From: Channallabes apus
Taxonomy: Eukaryota > Chordata > Actinopteri > Siluriformes > Clariidae
Direction of reading: 5' to 3'
Assembly: GCA_030522415.1 (NCBI GenBank)
Contig: CM060118.1
Span: forward strand, 15,752,651-15,816,650
Length of the DNA: 64,000 nucleotides
In this document: positions 10,721-20,140 of the stretch, piece by piece
How positions within the stretch are numbered: the first letter of the stretch is position 1
Layout: each line of letters starts with the position of its first letter
Program-made: the position numbers and the translations under genes
Notes under the pieces: generated by a model
What the model saw: the letters and a program-made list of their open reading frames with translations, nothing else
Databases searched by the model: none
Told to the model about the DNA's origin: nothing

Positions 10721-11924
10721 TAAGGCTGAACAGTTTGACAAAAAAAAATAAAAGGCGATTTTTTATTATTTTTTTTATTATTTTGACACATTGTGAGTGT
10801 GATTTAAACTGCAATACCTAAACTACATGCAGAATTTCTGTATAGGCTAAAACTCCATTCGGGGACAAGTAATTTCATTAAGAGAATGTTGGCCAATAAT
10901 TTATCCATCACCCCAAAAAAAAAAAAAAGGTTAAAATATTGACAAACTCTGCATTAATTCCATACTGCACATATATTAATGTTGTAATGTAATGTATAAT
11001 TCCATGTTGCTATTAATGTGCAGCAATAACTGGACTAGCAGAACATACAGAAAACACACACGAGTTCTTGAGTTCACCATTTTGGAGGAGCGTTAAGAAG
11101 TCCAATACAGAAAAAGAGTTACATATAGAAAAAGAGTTACCTTAATTGTCCAACAAACCCTTAAATGATCCCAAAAGGAAAGTTTTCTCTAAGAATGGGC
11201 AGACGCTACACGGATTCAGCCTAAGTTTAGCCCTGAATCAGCCCCAGACTAACTTTATAATCATCTCCAAATTTCAGGCCCACAGTCAGACGTTTTCACA
11301 GTTTCAAAGTACGAACAGAAATGGCTATGAGTATCTCTGCTTCTCTCTTTTTGAAAGAAACTGTAAGCAGGTGGCAATTGTTTGAATAGAACATTATGGC
11401 AACAAACACACACCTGTTCAGGGTTCTGTTTTAACATGCATTGTGAGCGCACTCATTGGTGTGAGCAGTGAGGTCACAATACGTCAGACAAGATTGATAG
11501 AAATTCCAGTCTCTGCCCAGCTTTAGTGAGTAAGTAGCCTTTCCCAGGTAATTCCAGAGGTACTCAAAACAGTTCTGAAGCATGACAAAAGAATGGCAAG
11601 GTGGAGATGGGTGGGAGATGAATCAATTATGCATCGTTTGCATACACACCCATCTGACTGAGAGGATAGGATGTGTTGCACAAGACGTCTTTTACCATTT
11701 AATTGTCGTGATAATTGCGTAAATTATCTAATTAAGATGATGTTTGCCAGTACTGAAAAGTACATAATAATTGCCACTCCACATAAACTTCCATCTACGC
11801 ATATATTGTCTGTAACTAAATGTAACAGTCATTAAATAATTGCACAGGTCGATGTTGCCATTGTGTTTATGTGACTGATTGTTCAGGACTAGTCTGAGGT
11901 ACTGTATTAACAAAATAGTTTTTT
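10721..11924. other. Unique intronic sequence with a short tandem duplication
   Basis: Near 11105-11141 an 18-19-base unit containing AGAAAAAGAGTTAC is repeated twice. No exon, RNA gene or recognised transposon end otherwise. Confidence 0.35.
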
Positions 11925-12013
11925 TCAGAAGGATGTTTCAGCTGGAGCATTAACGACACACTTCATGGGATCTCTCAGACCTTTGTTAACCTTTTAAAGA
12001 AAGTATGGGACCT
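11925..12013 (+). repeat. TTAA/AGGTCCCAT repeat family, 3' end
   Basis: The block GTTTCAGCTGGAGCATTAAC, CTCTCAGACCTTTGTTAA and terminal TATGGGACCT followed by TTAA (12014-12017) is shared with 14660-14760. The end is the inverse of AGGTCCCAT. Confidence 0.55.
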
Positions 12014-12064
12014 TTAAACATCATTGACAAAATAAAAGAAAACTAGTGGCATGACATGGGTCCA

Positions 12065-12130
12065 CCTAACAGTCACTTGATCTCAATCCGGGTGAACATC
12101 TGCGTGAGATTTTGGAAATCTCGGGTTCTG
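12065..12130 (+). mobile_element. Tc1-like transposase C-terminal scrap
   Basis: The plus strand reads like a decayed DDE glutamate block: TTGATCTCAATCCGGGTGAA, CATCTGCGTGAGATTTTGGA, which gives an SLDLNPGEHL-like peptide in the position of SPDLNPIEHLW. Very short, hence low confidence. Confidence 0.35.
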
Positions 12131-12227
12131 GCTGGGCGTGGTGACCCTGTCCACACTGTAGTCTGCTGTTAGCTGTTGACAGGATTGTACTTAATGCGGT
12201 TCTAAAGACTGAGAATGTGAGTTATTA

Positions 12228-12470
12228 TGGACTTCCTGTCAGCTTGTACCCGTCTCTGACCTCTTTCATCAACAAGCTTTCACCCACAGAACTGCTGCTT
12301 GTTGGAAGTTTTTTTGTTCATCTGAACATTCTGTACAAACTGTGTGTACAAATACCAATAAATCAGCAGTCTCTGAAATATTCAAACCACCCCATTTGTC
12401 ACCAAACTCTATACTACAATCCCTCAGGGATTATCTCGTTTTTTCCTCATTCTAATGTTTTATGTGAATA
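12228..12470 (-). mobile_element. Fragment of Tc1-like family with TTTATTAGGAACACC-type ends
   Basis: On the minus strand it matches the helix-turn-helix region of a widespread fish Tc1-like family: AGCAGTTCTGTGGGTGAAAG, CTTGTTGATGAAAGAGGTCA and AGCTGACAGGAAG; further on, CAGAGACTGCTGATT. Related pieces occur at 24440-24645, 57027-57335 and 62630-62707. No ends remain here. Confidence 0.6.
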
Positions 12471-12604
12471 TTGAGTCAAGATCTTGACCCGTGTCTACAT
12501 GATTTTGAAAACTGCACTACAATATAAATCGGCTTGGATATATTATATAAAGTGCATCGTTTTTTATAACATTGGTTTCATTTAATTTATTAAACTTCCA
12601 TGAC

Positions 12605-12665
12605 CCACTGCTGAGTCTTGGTTTTCACAGTCACTGGATCTCAACACATTTGAATGAACCTGTTG
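12605..12665 (+). mobile_element. Possible Tc1-like transposase scrap
   Basis: TTCACAGTCACTGGATCTCA followed by AATGAACCTGTTGTGGAG resembles the decayed SPDLNPIE..W block. It is too short to assign with confidence. Confidence 0.25.
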
Positions 12666-14484
12666 TGGAGATCGTGGCCTGACTTTTAAGATGGAATATC
12701 CGTAGAAAAACTGGTTTGATGAAGGATGGATCCTCTCTCTGTGACTCAACACCTTATTAACATGTATGTTTTTTTCTTCCCTTAAATGTGTCCAGTATAT
12801 GTATGACCTTTTAAAAAAGGAAGCTATATGAAATGGTATGAAAGTGGAAATGATCATCCTTACAAACAACGGCAAAGACGGCAGACCGGAGAGCATGTGA
12901 CTGCACTGTACACGGCGGGTAAAGAGTTAATATCCTCACCAAGTGCAGGTTATAATGACATTAAAAACGTTAACTTTTCATCAGCATCGTCAGCACGCTC
13001 GCTCTCAAACCTACAAATGGCACGTTTATTTTTATAACAGATTTTTTTAATACACATAAATAAACTCCCACCCAGCATGCAGCGCTGACATAAGAGCATA
13101 TCTACCATTCTGGCACAGTGAGTGCTCCAACACACACTTGCTCCCTGACAAACTGTCAAACTTTTCTGAGCTGCTGCTGCTAATGCAGTACTGCAGAACA
13201 GCTGTGTGTGCTTGGAGGACGGAGCATCCTGCCCGGTTCTGCCCTGACGGACAGCGACGACGGGCCAACGTTCAGTTTAATGGTCAGCCCTTCTTCCAAC
13301 ATCCATTACTTTTTCCATTAGGCACGATTAGAGAGATGTCCTTGATTTTCACAGTCATGGAACAGATTAAATAGGCTTTATGCAGCAGACACCTCACCTA
13401 ACTGCCTGCTTCCATTATGTCTTCCTCTACTGATAATAATAATACTTTATAAAAAAAAATAAAAATTTTAAACTATTTAACCGAAACATTTTTGTTTGAC
13501 GTTTTTCAGAATAAAACTGGAAGCCTGCTATTCAAACCAAATGATGTACAGTCTTACCACAATGTAAGCTCTAAATTATCTTATTAGGACTGGATACAGC
13601 TTGTACAACACAGAAATCAAAAGTTACATTTGAACAGAGCCAAAACTGGCAGGGCCAAATGAAAAGCTGTGAATAGACGTGCTGTTAAAAACCACGAAAC
13701 CTTTCCAGTCATGCTGAGATACCTCCAAGAACCGTACGGATGAGCCAGAGATGCTGAAAGACAATACCGATGATCAGATGAAAGAAATATGCTTCTCTCT
13801 CTCCCACCTGGGTGCCACATCACCACCTCCTGGTCTAATGACGTGGCTTCTGCTAATCATAGTGTGGAACGGGTGTGGTGCACATAACTTTAAACAAAGG
13901 CAGGAACATTTCTACAGTAAGTGCTGCATCAGGACTGTGAGGAACAAGAGAAGTACTTGTGTTTCAAGTCATTCAGTGCTTAAGTGCAGCAAGTCAAGAT
14001 AAAACAACAAACCAGAGATAAATACCATTTTGCAAAAGAAATTCAAACAGTTACAAGATATTACAAGGAACAAAATAATTCAGGGCAACCTATAAAACAT
14101 CAGCAATGTGGTGGAATGAAATAAAGTTACTGCCCACACTCTAAAGTTGATTAATTTCCACTGTGTCCCAAATGATCCCCCCCCCCCCCCCCTTTATACC
14201 ACAACAACTTGCCTACGATTTATAATTGTTCATTCCTTAACATACATTTCATCGTGATCCCTTTGTCCACCAGACATGTTCGTTCCTGTCATCACTGTCA
14301 GTGTATTACCAAGTATATACAAAATCTTTTCCTCAACAGCCTTCCGCTTTGCTCAAACTTGGCAAGAAAGAACAAACGTATCCTTACAAAAAAAAAAAAA
14401 ACGAAACATTTTGATTTGTTAAATAGTTTATTATTAGCATTAGATTATGTGATGCATCTGTCTTACACGTCCCTGTGAATAAGC
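12666..14484. other. Mostly unique intronic sequence
   Basis: No exon or transposon was recognised. A slightly GC-richer patch with several CpGs lies around 13190-13280, and a run of about 15 C at 14178-14192 is notable. Reading frames are short. Confidence 0.35.
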
Positions 14485-14759
14485 TATTGGGAACCTAAAC
14501 AAGTTGTTTAAACAAGCCATTTAGATTTCCTCCCTAATGTGACCTCATGTTCTCTGTTGGGCCGTGGCTGGGGAATAGTTCGTTATAATACGCACTGAAA
14601 GCCTGCGTTCGATAAGTGAAACAGAGGGAGTTGAAGCATGAAAACAAAAAGTCATTATCTGAGAGGTATTTCAGCTGGGACATTAACAGGCAAACTTTGG
14701 AGAAGCTCTTAGACCTGTGTAAGCTTGTTAAAGAAACAGTAATAATATGGGACCTTTAA
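14485..14759 (+). repeat. TTAA/AGGTCCCAT repeat family, long copy
   Basis: It contains the shared AACAAGCCATTTAGATTTCC, CTAATGTGACCTCATGTTCT core and ends TATTTCAGCTGGGACATTAA ... AATATGGGACCT with TTAA at 14756-14759. It joins the core seen in the other copies to the 3' end seen at 11925-12013, so both belong to one repeat. Confidence 0.6.
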
Positions 14760-15193
14760 TAGAAAGATGGGCTGTGAATTGGAGCTCGAACAACCATCAG
14801 AGCTGCTGGTGCAGAAAAACTTTTTTGCACTTGATTTAGATATTCAAAGGCTAAAAACAAGCCCTGATGTCTGTCTGGAACATTGAGTTCATATTGCAGC
14901 TCATGCACGTGTTTCGAAATGCATTGACTTCACATTACCGGAACAACATTTTCATATAATTTGTAAAAAGCAATAGTGTGCCAAATATTTTAAAAGACAA
15001 CAAGCAGGGCCAGAGGCACAAGATGTGGAAACTGAATCTTTAGCCGTATTACTTTACCATCTATAGGCTAGTAATAATAATTAATAATAATAATTAATAA
15101 TAATCTTAATCTTAAGTGGCTTTAGATGAAAGTGTGTCTGAGTTATGAGTGACTAAATGAATGATTGAGGATGGACAGAGAGGAGACACTCAC

Positions 15194-15347
15194 TGGTCAT
15201 GTCTGGTATCTGGGACGCCACGATCCATTCGTAGTTTGTCGCTCTCCACCTGGTTAAACTTGTTCCTGGCGTAGGGATCCTGCCCCGGCTTCACCACCGT
15301 CGCCCCGACATAAAGGTCCTGATCAAAGTCCTGCCACCTGACCTTCC
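15194..15347 (-). CDS. galnt2: Internal exon of polypeptide N-acetylgalactosaminyltransferase 2
   Basis: GALNT2 is a Golgi type II membrane enzyme that starts mucin-type O-glycosylation by moving GalNAc from UDP-GalNAc to Ser/Thr. This 154-bp minus-strand exon encodes 50 whole codons plus split codons at both ends. Recognisable segments are [28 protein letters not shown] and PDTRHDQ, which match the stem/catalytic-domain junction of vertebrate GALNT2, about residues 75-125 of the human protein as I remember it. On the minus strand a TTTTCCAG acceptor precedes the exon and a GTGAGT donor follows it. The phases fit: two bases finish a Gly codon at the start and CA of a Gln codon is left at the end. 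The catalytic glycosyltransferase motifs would lie in later exons, outside the window to the left. Other GALNT paralogues are less likely because the [12 protein letters not shown] block is characteristic of GALNT2. Confidence 0.88.
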
Positions 15348-15714
15348 CTGGAAAATACACATACTGTAAACAACACACTGAGCTTTGGTATGCGGGATCT
15401 AGAGTGTGTGTAGTAATCAGATATGTTGGCAGTAAATAAATGAAGGTAATTCCCTAAATCTTCATCCCTAAAAGTAGGGTCAGTGAACCTTACTGTGTGT
15501 GATTTATTTATTATTTATTCTTTTGTTACAGTGGTGGAAACCACAAACTATATTAACCCTTTTCTTCCTTTTGGTCCCATCTCTTTATATTTTACTGTCA
15601 AAGAGACAGAATTTCTCGCATGTTTGATGTAGTCTCAAGAAATAGTTCTGCTAGTTTTTTCAGCTTATACAGTTTTAACTTTCCATTCAAATGCCTTGCC
15701 TCACGAATGTTAAC
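15348..15714. other. Intronic sequence upstream of the galnt2 exon
   Basis: The acceptor region of the minus-strand exon lies at its left edge; the polypyrimidine tract is modest. Nothing else recognised. Confidence 0.35.
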
Positions 15715-15930
15715 CTGTAAGTAAATTTTGCAAGACATTTGCTTCGGGATACAAAGCAGCTTCGGCATATGAGCAACCGAACCGTGCTGAACGCCGGCTA
15801 AGTTACTTTTTTTTTTTTTTTCATTTATTCTTCTTTATTCTACTTTTTTTTTTTCACGAATTTTCGGCTTAAAAATTCGCCTCCTGAATGGAATGGATTA
15901 AATTCGTATGCCGAGGTACCACTACATAGT
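15715..15930 (-). mobile_element. Tc1/mariner-like non-autonomous repeat (TGGTACCTCGGCATACG end)
   Basis: Its right end on the minus strand reads TGGTACCTCGGCATACGAAT, a recurrent fish element terminus, followed by GAGGCGAATTTTTAAGCCG. The left part has TTCGGCATATGAGCAACCGA, which recurs at 34070-34135. T-runs interrupt it. Superfamily assignment is tentative. Confidence 0.5.
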
Positions 15931-16439
15931 AAAATACAGAAAAATGGCCGAAAGGTTTTCCTAGGCTGCCACACATGCCACACAGTATGGCTAGTTTGCA
16001 CCCTAGTGTTAGGCACAGCAGGTGTCTCTTCCATCGGTTAACAGGACGTTTTAATAGCAATCAGGTCAGTCAGATATACGGAAGAATTCAATCAATTTAT
16101 CCCTCCTAACAGAAGCCTGGTGGTGATTAAATGCATCATAATTGGCTCATCTGTCTGATCATAATCTTTCATTATAGTTCAAGCTTCCAGCAGAGAACTG
16201 GAGCCTAAACTTAAAACTGTATTAAAGAAATAAAGTACCCCAGTACACCTTTAACTGTTGTGGTTTGCCTGGCGGCTCTTTAATGATTTGAGGTTCAGAC
16301 AGAGCATTGACCTGAGAAAGCAAACTACTCAAAACACACAAAAGCAGATGTGTTTATTTCTGGGCGGGAAGAAAAAAAATCTCCAACTTTGGATTTTGAT
16401 TATTCAGAATGTAAATACCTGAAATACTATATGTTAATT
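15931..16439. other. Unique intronic sequence, nothing recognised
   Basis: No repeat family, exon or RNA was recognised in this stretch, which ends at an ATT-rich tract. Confidence 0.35.
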
Positions 16440-16565
16440 ATTATCATTATTATTATTATTAATAATACTACTACAAATAATCATAATAATAATAATAATA
16501 TATATATATATATTCATTAGAATAGACATATTACACAGTAATAATAATAATAATAAAAACAATAA
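16440..16565. repeat. (ATT)n/(AAT)n tract at the 3' end of the RTE element
   Basis: Trinucleotide AAT/ATT repeats with a short TA run adjoin the 3' end of the minus-strand LINE. RTE elements usually end in short tandem repeats, so part of this is probably the element tail. Confidence 0.7.
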
Positions 16566-16686
16566 TTCTTTCTTCTTTGTCTTTCGGCTGTTCCCTTTCA
16601 GGGGTCGTCACAGCGAATCATCTGCCTCCATCTAACCCTATCCTCTGCATCCTCTTCTCTCACACCAACTAACTTCATGTCCTCTC

Positions 16687-18243
16687 TCACTGCATCCATA
16701 AATCTCCTCTTTGGTCTTCCTCTAGACCTCCTGCCTGAACATGTCCAAACCACCTCAATCTGGCCTCTCTGACTTTATCTCCAAAACATCTCACATGGGT
16801 TGTCCCTCTGATGAACTGATTCTTGATCCTATCCATCCTTGTCACTACCAAAGAGAACCTCAACATCTTCAGCTCTGCTACCTCTAGCTCTGCCTCCTGT
16901 CTTTTCTTCAGTGCCACTGTCTCTAAGCCGTAGAGCATTGCTGGTCTCACCACTGTCCTGTACACCTTTCCTTTCATTCTCGCTGATACTCTTTTATCGC
17001 ACAACACACCTGACACTTTTCTCCACCCATTCCAACCTGCCTGTACTCGTCTCTTCACCTCCTTTGAACACTGTCCGTTGCTCTCGACCGTTGACCCTAA
17101 GTACTTAAAATCCTGCACCTTCTTTACCTCTGCTCCCTGTAGCCTCACTGTTCCTCTTGGGTCCCTCTCATTCACACACATGTATTCCGTCTTGCTGCAG
17201 CTAACCTTCATTCCTCTGCTTTCCAGGGCGTACCTCCACCTCTCCAAATTTTCTTCCACCTGTTCCCTGCTCTCGCTACAAAGCACAATGTCATCTGCAA
17301 ACATCATAGACCATGGAGACTCCTGTCTAACTTCATCTGTCATCCTGTCCATCACTAGAGCAAACAAAAAGGGGCTTAGAGCCGATCCTTGATGCAGACC
17401 CACCTCCACCTTGAACTCTTCTGTCACACCTATAGCACATCTCACCACTGTCTTAGCGCTGTCATACATGTCCTGCACCACTCTAACATACTTCTCTGCC
17501 ACTCCAGACTTCCTCATACAACACCACAGCTCCTCTCTCAGCACCCTGTCGTACGCTTTCTCTAAATCTACAAAGACACAATGCAACTCTTTATTACCTT
17601 CTCTGTACTTCTCCATCAGCATCCTCAAAGCAAATACTGCATCTGATGTACTCTTTCTAGGCATAAAACCATATTGCTGCTCACAAATTCTCACCTCTGC
17701 CCTTAACCTAACTTCCACTACTCTTTCCCACAGCTTCATTGTATGGCTCATTAGCTTTATACCTCTGTAATTGCCACAGCTCTGCACATCTCCCTTGTTC
17801 TTAAAAATCGGCACCAATACACTTCTCCATTCCTCTGGAATCCTCTCACTCTCCAAGATCTCGTTAAACAAACTAGTCAGAAACTCTACTGCCACCTCTC
17901 CTAAGCACTTCCATACCTCCACAGGTATGTCATCAGGACCAACAGCCTTTCCACTCTTCATCCTCTTCAACGCCCTTCTCACCTCACTTTTACTAATATT
18001 TGCTACTTCCTGCTCCACAACAGTCACCTCTTCTACTATTTGTTCTCTTTCGTTTTCCTCATTCATCAACTCCTTAAAGTACTCCTTCCATCTTCCCATC
18101 ACCCTCCTGGCATCTGTCAGTACATTTCCATCTCTATCTTTAATCACTCTAACCTGCTGCACATCCTTCCCATCTCTATCTTTCTGCCTCGCCAACCTGT
18201 ACAGATCCACCTCTCCCTCCTTACTGTCCAGCCTAGCATACAA
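16687..18243 (-). pseudogene. RTE reverse transcriptase, long open frame
   Basis: The 518-codon frame covers the whole RT core. Visible motifs are GPDDIPVEVWK, NYRGIKLMSHTMKLWERVVE, FVDLEKAYDRV (motif A, with Asp), LHQGSALSPFLFALVMD (motif B), FADDIVLCSE (catalytic Asp pair) and the downstream KYLGSTVESNG thumb block. The C-terminal segment begins LRFSLVVTRMDR and RWFGHVQAGG, then ends prematurely in a different frame from what the family shows (GLEEDQRGDLWMQ), so a small deletion or frameshift lies near 16740. With the endonuclease out of frame, it cannot act as a complete element. Confidence 0.85.
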
Positions 18244-18482
18244 GCATACAAGTCCTCATATGCTCCTTTGCCACTTCTACCTTCACCTTACGGTGCATCT
18301 CCCTGTACTCCTGTCTACTCTCTTCAGTCCTCTCAGAGTCCCACTTCTTCCTAGCTAGCCTCTTTCCCTGTATACACTCCTGGACTTCCTCATTCCACCA
18401 CCAAGTCTCCTTTTCCCTTACCTGATGATACACCAAGTACCCTCCTACCTGTCTCCCTGATCACATTGGTCAGGAGGTGCTT

Positions 18483-19014
18483 TCAGTTGACTGGACAACT
18501 ACAGCCACCCATAGCTTGTCTCAACTCCTCCCTAAAGACTACACAACATTCTTCCTTTCTCAGCTTCCACCACTTTTTCCTCTGCTCTGCCTTTGTCCTC
18601 TTCACCTTCCTCACCACCAGGGTTATTTTACACACCACCATTCTGTGTTGTCTGGCTACACTCTCCCCTACCAACACTTTGCAGTCACTAATCTCTTTCA
18701 GATTACAACGTCGACACAAGATGTAGTCCACCTGAGTGCTTCTGCCTCCGCTCTTATATGTCACCCTATGTTCCTGCCTCTTCTGGAAGAAAGTATTTTT
18801 TACTACTGCCATTTGCATCCTCTTTGCAAAGTCCACCACCATCTGTCCTTCTACATTCCTGTCCTGAAGACCAAACCTGCCCATCACATTTTCATCCCCT
18901 CTGTTCCCTTCCCCAACATGTCCATTGAAGTCTGCACCAATCACCACTCTCTCACCTCTGGGGATGCTCTGCATCACTTCATCTAACTCACTCCAGAATT
19001 TCTCCTTCTCTTCT
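18483..19014 (-). pseudogene. RTE APE-type endonuclease fragment
   Basis: The frame contains ERVVIGADFNGHVGEGNRGD, the Asn-containing metal-binding block of APE-like nucleases, then YKSGGRSTQVDYILCRR (Asp-Tyr block) and RQHRMVVCKI (the His of the usual SDH end). The N-terminal third of the domain is absent. It is separated by frameshifts from the linker and RT. Confidence 0.8.
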
Positions 19015-19160
19015 ATAAAACAATAATAAAACAATAATAAAAATATATAAATAATAAAATAAAAATAAAAAAATTAAAAAACAATAATAAAAATATATAA
19101 TAATAATAAAAATAATAATAATATGTTCTAGTTCATTATCATTATTATTATTATATTATT
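19015..19160. repeat. AAT/AAAAT-rich low-complexity tract
   Basis: Repeated ACAATAATAAA and AATAATAAAAATA units. It lies at the truncated 5' edge of the RTE element and may mark its target site. Confidence 0.85.
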
Positions 19161-19169
19161 TAAATAAAT

Positions 19170-19275
19170 ATATAAAATCGTGATAGTCTTTAGAATCGCA
19201 ATACAAATCGAATCGGTACTCGAGTATCGTGATCATATCGAACTTTAAGTTCTCTGGTGATTCCCATCCCATTAG
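19170..19275. mobile_element. hAT-like terminal fragment
   Basis: AATCGTGATAGTC, CAAATCGAATCGGTACTCGA, GTATCGTGATCATATCGAAC and GTGATTCCCATCCCATTAG resemble the subterminal ATCG-rich DNA and the end of fish hAT elements that finish in a ...TTCCCAGCCCTA-like terminus. Only one end is seen. Confidence 0.4.
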
Positions 19276-19319
19276 TTATATCAATTAAATAATAAACCAA
19301 TGGTAATTTACAGTCTATA

Positions 19320-19483
19320 CAGTATCTTACAAAAGTGAGTACACCCCTCACATTTTTGTAAATATTTTATTATATCTTTTCAAGGGACTACGCTAAAAAT
19401 ATGAAACTCTGGCTGTCCCTTTAAAAGATATAATAAAATATTTACAAAAATGTGAGGGGTGTACTCACTTTTGTGAGATACTG
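19320..19483. mobile_element. 164-bp foldback Tc1-derived MITE
   Basis: TA (19318-19319) and TA (19484-19485) flank two 62-base arms that are inverted complements with a single clear mismatch: CAGTATCTTACAAAAGTGAG and the ACACCCCTCACATTTTTGTA block opposite its complement. The loop is about 40 bases. The ends belong to a common fish Tc1-like family, so this is an extreme internal-deletion product. Confidence 0.92.
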
Positions 19484-19497
19484 TAGCTGTATATAGT

Positions 19498-19615
19498 GTA
19501 TATATACCACTACCACTATTGCTATCACTACTACAACCACCACTAATTCGTTAGAATATTATACAGAATATACTAATACTAAGTAGTAGTGATAGCAGTA
19601 GTGGTAGTAGTATGA
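19498..19615. repeat. Inverted (ACC/ACT)n - (AGT/GGT)n triplet tracts
   Basis: ACCACTACCACTATTGCTAT and ACTACTACAACCACC are followed after about 40 bases by AGTAGTAGTGATAGCAGTAG and TGGTAGTAGTA, an approximate inverted complement. A cruciform is possible. Confidence 0.65.
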
Positions 19616-19639
19616 GGAGCGTGCTACTCTTAATGGTAC

Positions 19640-20035
19640 AAAATAGCAGAACACACCTGAGTATAAAAACTCACTTTTATTTCTTTATAATCTCCTGCTA
19701 CACTAATGCACTTATTTTAGTGTTTCACTAGAACTTGGAAGGTTTCTCAGTACGCCAGTGTCATGATCAGACTGTCTGCGTCATGTCTGAAATGCTGGCC
19801 TCCTAGGACCTCCTTTAATGGTCCAAATATATGGAAATGGCTGGGAGCGAGGTCAGGACTGCCCAGGGGATGTGTCAATAACTTCCAGCCGTATTCCAGT
19901 AATGTGTTAGTGGTGTTCGTAAATGATGGTGTACTGTATATAGTTCCCACAGACAGATTCCATAAATTGGTGACAAGTAATGTCACTTTTTCAAGAATCA
20001 GGTGTTCTACTCGAATGGGATTGGGTGCAATGCGC
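19640..20035 (-). mobile_element. Mariner-family fragment, minus orientation
   Basis: It matches the interior of the mariner copy at 59541-61239: CACTAATGCACTTATTTTAG, TGTCTGAAATGCTGGCCTCC, GAGGTCAGGACTGCCCAGGG. The C-terminal transposase lies here. It ends at a tRNA-SINE-like fragment. Confidence 0.75.
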
Positions 20036-20049
20036 TCGGCCTTGCTCAA
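19747..20049 (-). pseudogene. Mariner transposase C-terminal remnant
   Basis: The minus frame includes HPLGSPDLAPSHFHIFGPLK, the third-aspartate block typical of mariner DD34D transposases, then EVLGGQHFRHDADSL. Upstream coding is degraded; NTLLEYGWKLLTHP is the expected lead-in. It is inactive because the N-terminal domain and the first two catalytic residues are absent or not recognisable. Confidence 0.75.
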
Positions 20050-20140
20050 GGGCTCACCAGTAGCAACCTAGTGGAGCTGGAGCTTGAACTTATTACCTCC
20101 TGATCAGTAACTCAATACCTTAATCCTCTGAGATACCACT
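20038..20140 (-). mobile_element. tRNA-derived SINE fragment
   Basis: On plus it reads GGCCTTGCTCAAGGGCTC, GCAACCTAGTGGAGCTGGAG, CTTGAACTTATTACCTCCTG and CAATACCTTAATCCTCTGAG, the reverse of the ...TTAAGG..GGTTCAAGCC..TTGAGCAAGGCC head seen at 57395 and 63233. No 3' tail is visible. Confidence 0.6.

Larger units (their letters stand above)
1..15193 (-). other. galnt2: Partial intron of galnt2 downstream of the exon
   Basis: This is the sequence 3' of the recognised exon on the minus strand, starting at its GTGAGT donor. The next expected coding block, which opens the catalytic domain, was looked for by eye on the minus strand and not found, so the intron probably runs past position 1. It holds Tc1 and other repeat fragments listed separately and no second exon that I can support. 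Confidence 0.6.
16566..19014 (-). mobile_element. RTE-clade non-LTR retrotransposon, 5'-truncated
   Basis: On the minus strand an APE-type endonuclease fragment (19014-18483), a linker (18436-18233) and a long reverse transcriptase (18243-16687) occur in order, in three different frames. The 3' untranslated part includes the CTTTCGGCTGTTCCCTTTCA block (read on plus) and then the (ATT)n tail. The order endonuclease-RT in one protein without an ORF1, and the small size, fit the RTE group (Rex3/RTE-X-like). The 5' end is missing; the element stops at an AT-rich tract near 19015. Confidence 0.85.

Noticed and set aside
15194..15378. Continuous 62-codon frame as the full coding unit
   Set aside because: The first nine codons lie beyond a good acceptor and the last codons past the donor; the GALNT2 match fits only 15194-15347.
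16839..18354. Several plus-strand Ser/Thr/Leu-rich frames
   Set aside because: They are antisense shadows of the RTE endonuclease and reverse transcriptase, which lie on the minus strand.
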